Assembly: GCA_043739385.1 (NCBI GenBank)
Contig: JAYUED010000144.1
Location: forward strand, 1-64,000
Direction of reading: 5' to 3'
DNA: 64,000 nucleotides
Source of the DNA: Defluviibacillus sp043739385
GTDB taxonomy: Bacteria; Pseudomonadota; Gammaproteobacteria; Burkholderiales; Burkholderiaceae_C
Shown here one piece after another: positions 60,601 through 64,000 of this stretch. The notes under the pieces are model-generated. The model was not told the DNA's origin, searched no databases, and saw only the letters and a list, made by a program, of their open reading frames with translations. Made by a program: the position numbers and the translations under genes. The stretch's first letter is position 1. Each line of letters opens with the position of its first letter.

Positions 60601-61065
60601 TTACGGCAAGGCCAGCACAGCCTCACCGGACAGCTTAACCTGACCGTCTTGGTTCATCGTGGTCAGCGTGACGCGCACACAGCGTTCGCTATGGCTACCC
60701 ACATTCCGCTCAAATTTCTCGTCAACGCGACCCGTGCAGCTGATGCGCTCATGCAACTGAGTTATAGCGGCAAACCGCACGCTGAACTCACGCACGGCGG
60801 TTTGTGGCACCCAGTCCGTCAGCAAGCGGCCGAGCCACGCCATGGACAACATGCCATGCGCAAACACATCAGGCTGGCCCGCAGATTTGGCGAAATCGCT
60901 GTCCACGTGGATAGGATTGTGGTCACCAGAAGCACCACAGTACAGCGCCAAAGCCAGACGGGAAACGGGGGGTGCATCAAAAGCAGGCAGCACGTCGCCC
61001 ACCTGAACGCTGTCAAAGCGCAAAGGAGCGTTTTCAGGGGTTTTGTCAGGAGCGTTCTTAGTCAT
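60601..61065 (-). CDS. MaoC-like hydratase subunit with intact active site
   Basis: A 154-residue single hot-dog protein. LYCGASGDHNPIHVDSDFAK is the hydratase-2 motif with its catalytic Asp and His; VFAHGMLSMAWLGRLL follows. It would hydrate a trans-2-enoyl-CoA. The adjacent 61097 gene encodes a half that lacks the motif histidine, so the two likely form a heteromer equal to one double hot-dog hydratase, like ChsH1 with the MaoC part of ChsH2. Confidence 0.9.
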   Translation of the reverse strand: MTKNAPDKTPENAPLRFDSVQVGDVLPAFDAPPVSRLALALYCGASGDHNPIHVDSDFAKSAGQPDVFAHGMLSMAWLGRLLTDWVPQTAVREFSVRFAAITQLHERISCTGRVDEKFERNVGSHSERCVRVTLTTMNQDGQVKLSGEAVLALP

Positions 61066-61096
61066 GGGTTGAATCCATCCATGGGTAGGTAAAAGT

Positions 61097-61534
61097 TCAT
61101 CGCAACACCGTCACACCACGCAGCTCAGCGATCAGCACGCCATGCTGGTTGGTGACCTGAGTTTTGCGCACTACGAACTCCAGTGCGCCATTTTTTTTGT
61201 CGTAAATATCCTCAATGCGCTGCGAAAAATGGAGCACGTCTCCCGCATAGGCCATGGCATGGTAGGTAAAAGCCTGCTCGCCGTGAAGCAAGCGGGTGTA
61301 GTCCAAGCCCAGCAAATTGCGGATAGCCGAAGGGTCAGGCGAAGCCATTTCCAGGCAGAACAAAAACGTCGGGGGTACGGGCAGCGCCGGGTGGCCAGCC
61401 GCACGGGCGGCCGCTTCGTCGCTGTAAACCGGGTCAGCTTGGCCCGTGGCTTTGGCAAAGAACTGTAAACGGCCTGCCTCTACAGGCACACTGAATGCGG
61501 GCATGCTGTGCCCTATGTAGCGTCGGTCAATCAT
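61097..61534 (-). CDS. FAS1-like dehydratase N-terminal-type subunit of the MaoC pair
   Basis: A 145-residue hot-dog protein. IGHSMPAFSVPVEAGRLQFF and KATGQADPVYSDEAAARAAG correspond to the N-terminal, substrate-holding half of double hot-dog hydratases; DPVY stands where active subunits have NPIH, so it should be structurally required but not catalytic. ATG 61534 is chosen because GGGG lies about ten bases upstream; a longer form to 61591 overlaps the thiolase gene. Partner of 60601. Confidence 0.87.
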   Translation of the reverse strand: MIDRRYIGHSMPAFSVPVEAGRLQFFAKATGQADPVYSDEAAARAAGHPALPVPPTFLFCLEMASPDPSAIRNLLGLDYTRLLHGEQAFTYHAMAYAGDVLHFSQRIEDIYDKKNGALEFVVRKTQVTNQHGVLIAELRGVTVLR

Positions 61535-61548
61535 CGCGCAAACCCCAG

Positions 61549-62754
61549 TCAGGCTACGGTGTCTACAGCTTGGTACAGCGTCACCACGCACGCACCGCCA
61601 AGACCTAAGTTGTGCTGCAAGGCCAGCCGTGCACCTTCCACCTGCCGCTGGTCTGCCTGCCCACGCAGCTGCCAGACCAGCTCAGCGCACTGCGCTAAAC
61701 CGGTAGCACCCAGTGGGTGGCCCTTGGACAACAGCCCGCCGGAAGGGTTGGTGACGATACGCCCGCCGTAGGTGTTGTCTCCGTCCAGAATGAATTTTTC
61801 AGCGGTGCCCTCGGGTGTCAAACCTAGACCTTCGTAGGTAATGAGTTCGTTGGCTGTAAAGCAGTCATGCAGCTCAACCACGTCCAGATCGTCCGGGCCT
61901 ATGCCTGCAGCCTCGTAAACCTGCTGGGCCGCAGCAGCGGTCATGTCGTAGCCCACCAGTTGGCGCATGTCGCGACTCTCGAAGGTGCTGGGGGTGTCGG
62001 TGGTCATGGCCTGAGCGGCAATCACCACGCGGCGGTCCAAATTGTGTTTTTTAGCGAAGTCGGCAGAGCAGACGATGGCTGCCGCAGCACCGCATGTAGG
62101 CGGGCAGCATTGGTAGCGCGTCAGCGGCGCAAACACGGTAGGCGAGGCCATCACCTCGTCCAGCGTCAGGGTTTGGCGAAACACGGCCAGCGGGTTGCGC
62201 GCCGCGTGCTGCCGGGCTTTGACCGAGATGCGGCCAAAGGTGTCGGGGCGAATGCCGTATTCCTTGATGTAGTCACGCCCTGCCCCACCAAAAAACTGGG
62301 CAGCTCGAGGTAAGGCCGGTTCCGTGCCTTGGTAGGCGTCCATCACTTGCGCAAACCGTGCCAAAGGCGCAGGCCGGTCGCTGTAAGCGCCTTTGAGCGC
62401 GCCGGGCACCATCTGATCGAACCCCAAAGCGATGGCGCACTCGACCATGCCACTTTCCACCGCTTGACGCGCCAGAAACAGTGCACTAGAGCCAGAAGAA
62501 CAGTTGTTGTTAACGTTGACCACCGGGATGCCCGTCAGCCCCACGCCGTAGATGGCGGCTTGACCCGAGGTGGAGTCGCCGTACACGTAGCCCACATAGG
62601 CCTGCTGCACTTCGCTGTACGGCACGCCAGCATCGTCCAGAGCCAGCTGGGCAGCTCGTGCGCCCATCACGGTGTAGGGGTCACTGGCCCCAGGCTTGGT
62701 GAAGGGAATCATGCCTACGCCTACGACGTGGACGGCTCGTTTCATTGCACCCAT
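61549..62754 (-). CDS. SCP2-type thiolase (SCPx-like acyl-CoA thiolase)
   Basis: A 401-residue thiolase closely resembling the thiolase part of animal sterol carrier protein x, which cleaves 2-methyl-branched 3-oxoacyl-CoAs. NVNNNCSSGSSALFLARQ holds the nucleophile cysteine; VVELHDCFTANELITYE has the second active-site motif; GLLSKGHPLGATGLAQCAEL and ALQHNLGLGGACVVTLY complete the site. All catalytic residues are present. ATG 62754 is supported by GGAG upstream; a longer form to 62787 is less likely. It is the first gene of the region-4 block. Confidence 0.95.
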   Translation of the reverse strand: MGAMKRAVHVVGVGMIPFTKPGASDPYTVMGARAAQLALDDAGVPYSEVQQAYVGYVYGDSTSGQAAIYGVGLTGIPVVNVNNNCSSGSSALFLARQAVESGMVECAIALGFDQMVPGALKGAYSDRPAPLARFAQVMDAYQGTEPALPRAAQFFGGAGRDYIKEYGIRPDTFGRISVKARQHAARNPLAVFRQTLTLDEVMASPTVFAPLTRYQCCPPTCGAAAAIVCSADFAKKHNLDRRVVIAAQAMTTDTPSTFESRDMRQLVGYDMTAAAAQQVYEAAGIGPDDLDVVELHDCFTANELITYEGLGLTPEGTAEKFILDGDNTYGGRIVTNPSGGLLSKGHPLGATGLAQCAELVWQLRGQADQRQVEGARLALQHNLGLGGACVVTLYQAVDTVA

Positions 62755-62811
62755 GCTGGTCTCCAAACTTGTTGTGTTGGGTGCCAAGTGTGGGCGTCAA
62801 CGCGGGTTAAA

Positions 62812-62841
62812 CCAATGACGAATTGGCTCAAAATGATTGGC
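62812..62841. promoter_or_regulatory. ATTGG-type operator candidate upstream of the thiolase gene
   Basis: An inverted repeat CCAAT-GACGA-ATTGG (62812-62826) is followed by another ATTGGC at 62836-62841, in direct repeat with ATTGGC at 62822-62827 at a 14-base step. Repeated half-sites of this kind suit AraC-type binding, and an AraC gene lies nearby. Confidence 0.4.
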
Positions 62842-62869
62842 AAAAATGGTCAACAGCCCGCAGTTGACC
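62842..62869 (-). terminator. Intrinsic terminator after the small lipoprotein gene
   Basis: Perfect 7-base arms GTTGACC and GGTCAAC (62848-62869) with an 8-base loop, followed on the minus strand by A and five T. It separates the lipoprotein gene from the thiolase gene, so the region-4 block should have its own promoter. Confidence 0.55.
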
Positions 62870-62913
62870 TAGGTTTTCCCTAAGTTGAGCGGATGTTGCA
62901 CTGCTCTGAGCGC

Positions 62914-63240
62914 TTACGGTTTGACCGGCGCCAACTCCAGTAGTGCCTGGTCAACGGCATAGTTGCAATCCCGTGGACCACGGCGGCAAAACTCTCCGAT
63001 GGCTTTTGCATCGATACGTTTGGCATCCTGCGCCGGTCTGGCAACCAGCAGCACACCATCATCGGTTTGGGTAACGGTGTAGGCCGGGTACTGGTCGGTG
63101 ATTTTTTCAGTGAGCAGTTTTTCCCATGACGGCGGTTTGCTACAACTGGCGATCAGAAACGGGACCAAGGGCACCAGTGCCAGACAAAGCACTGTCCTGA
63201 AAGGTTTGCGAGTGTTCCAGATATGAAAATTCTTTGTCAT
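62914..63240 (-). CDS. Small putative lipoprotein of unknown function
   Basis: A 108-residue protein with a basic N-terminus, a hydrophobic stretch (TVLCLALVPLVPFLIASC) and a lipobox ending at Cys33, so it is probably lipid-anchored. The rest, about 75 residues, is mixed and soluble-looking, with two further cysteines (FCRRGPRDCNY) that could form a disulfide. I recognise no family. It sits between the AraC gene and the thiolase gene and is bounded by a terminator, which argues against a role in the pathway. Confidence 0.72.
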   Translation of the reverse strand: MTKNFHIWNTRKPFRTVLCLALVPLVPFLIASCSKPPSWEKLLTEKITDQYPAYTVTQTDDGVLLVARPAQDAKRIDAKAIGEFCRRGPRDCNYAVDQALLELAPVKP

Positions 63241-63280
63241 GCAGTATCTGTTCTACAGGTGCTTGTTTGATCGTTCATCC

Positions 63281-63301
63281 TACGCAGTTTTTCACTGCGT
63301 A
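63281..63301. other. Perfect 8-base stem-loop after the AraC gene
   Basis: TACGCAGT and ACTGCGTA enclose a five-base loop between the AraC-type gene and the lipoprotein gene. No T-run follows on the minus strand. It could be an operator for the lipoprotein gene or an inefficient terminator. Confidence 0.4.
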
Positions 63302-63379
63302 TTAGTGTGGGTCTCGTTCTTTTCGTGGAGTAATCCATGCCCACCGTTAAAAACTAGACGCAAGGAAAACAACTGGTAA

Positions 63380-64000
63380 TTACGAATGCAAATGTGTCTG
63401 CCGGTATATGCCTGGCGCTAAGCCTGTCCAGCCTTTGAAAGCGCGGTGAAAGGTGCTGGCCTCGGAGAACCCAAGGCGGTTAGCTATGTCCAGCAAGGTG
63501 AGATCGGCTTTGGCCAAATACTCGATGGCAGCATCGCGGCGCAAATCGTCTTTGATAGCTTGGTAGCCTCGCCCTTCTTCCACCAAGCGACGGCGCAGGG
63601 TTTGCGGCGTCATCGCCAGCGTCTGGCTCACGGCTTCAAGTGTCGGCATGTCGCCGTCTAGGTGCTTGCGTAGCAGGCGGCGAATGCGTTCAGTCAAGGT
63701 AGTTTGGTCGCGGTACCTGACCAACAAACTGGCAGGCGCTTGCAGTAAAAATTCGGTCAAACTTTGGCTGTTTTGCACTACGGGCAACTCGAGCCACCGC
63801 GCTTCGAACCGAAATCCCACATGTGCTTTAGCGTAATGCATTGGGGCGTGAAACAGCAATTCAGCATCAGTGTTGTAGGCTATGTCGGCCTCGGGATAGG
63901 TCACGTCCAGCAAGGGAATGCGCCGCGCAACCAACCATGAGATCAGCCCATAGGTGAAAAACGCAAACACCCGTTCGGCATAACTCTGCGCCCGGTCACG
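63380..64000 (-). CDS. AraC family transcriptional regulator, N-terminus beyond window
   Basis: The C-terminal 206 residues of an AraC regulator; the frame stays open to the right edge, so the start is outside. The visible part includes the end of an arabinose_bd-type (OruR-like) ligand domain (FTYGLISWLVARRIPLLDV, FHAPMHYAKAHVGFRF) and the full DNA-binding domain of two helix-turn-helices (MPTLEAVSQTLAMTPQTLRR; LLDIANRLGFSEASTFHRAF) ending GLAPGIYRQ. Such regulators often activate adjacent catabolic genes, and repeated ATTGG half-sites upstream of the thiolase gene are candidate targets. Confidence 0.92.
   Translation of the reverse strand, partial: RDRAQSYAERVFAFFTYGLISWLVARRIPLLDVTYPEADIAYNTDAELLFHAPMHYAKAHVGFRFEARWLELPVVQNSQSLTEFLLQAPASLLVRYRDQTTLTERIRRLLRKHLDGDMPTLEAVSQTLAMTPQTLRRRLVEEGRGYQAIKDDLRRDAAIEYLAKADLTLLDIANRLGFSEASTFHRAFKGWTGLAPGIYRQTHLHS

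Overview
The window reads as chromosomal DNA of a betaproteobacterium of order Burkholderiales, most likely family Comamonadaceae (Rhodoferax/Polaromonas-like). This rests on the moderately GC-rich coding DNA, five Bug-type solute receptors of the tripartite tricarboxylate transporter family, many CoA-ester catabolic genes, and an intergenic palindrome of a kind I recall from Comamonadaceae. No rRNA, tRNA, transposase, phage gene or CRISPR array was recognised. The assignment is inference from gene content, not a computed placement.

Region 1 (1-22.7 kb) is mainly core functions: the end of a membrane acyltransferase, the radical-SAM protein YgiQ, an unusual glycosyltransferase-HAD phosphatase fusion, a Tat-exported PhoD-type phosphatase, a GGDEF-EAL signalling protein, a luciferase-like flavin oxidoreductase, tRNA 2-selenouridine synthase MnmH, a YbfB-type MFS transporter, a triple-GAF protein, a PLP aminotransferase divergent from a 1608-residue NAD-glutamate dehydrogenase, endonuclease III, and a PafA-like lipoprotein phosphatase.

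Region 2 (22.8-28.8 kb) looks like a small accessory cassette: a TetR regulator, a flavin-containing monooxygenase overlapping a DenD-like dehydrogenase, and a cyclase-family hydrolase, separated from a divergent Bcr/CflA-type MFS transporter by a very AT-rich 385-base gap. The gap holds two copies of one near-palindrome overlapping promoter-like elements. After it come an SDR, a 2Fe-2S ferredoxin, a GNAT acetyltransferase and cobT.

Region 3 (31.8-40.7 kb) is a seven-gene minus-strand operon divergent from a LysR regulator: Bug receptor, mesaconyl-CoA-hydratase-like enzyme, acyl-CoA dehydrogenase, exported alpha/beta hydrolase, CaiB/BaiF CoA-transferase, MmgE/PrpD protein and a second Bug receptor. 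It plausibly imports and activates a small (di)carboxylic acid, perhaps after periplasmic ester cleavage.

Region 4 (43.4-62.8 kb) is a roughly 19-kb block of 18 minus-strand genes forming a complete beta-oxidation-like pathway: three acyl-CoA ligases, two acyl-CoA dehydrogenases, a two-subunit MaoC hydratase, an SCP2-type thiolase, a DUF35 protein paired with a thiolase homologue that lacks the catalytic cysteine (as in steroid side-chain aldolases), three oxidoreductases, a crotonase, a CoA-transferase and three Bug receptors. An AraC regulator and a small lipoprotein lie at its upstream end. It probably degrades a branched or alicyclic/terpenoid-type acid.

A second-level pattern is that several gene borders carry short tandem repeats (periods 6, 8, 9, 11 and 12 bases), sometimes forming the C-terminal tail of the neighbouring protein.
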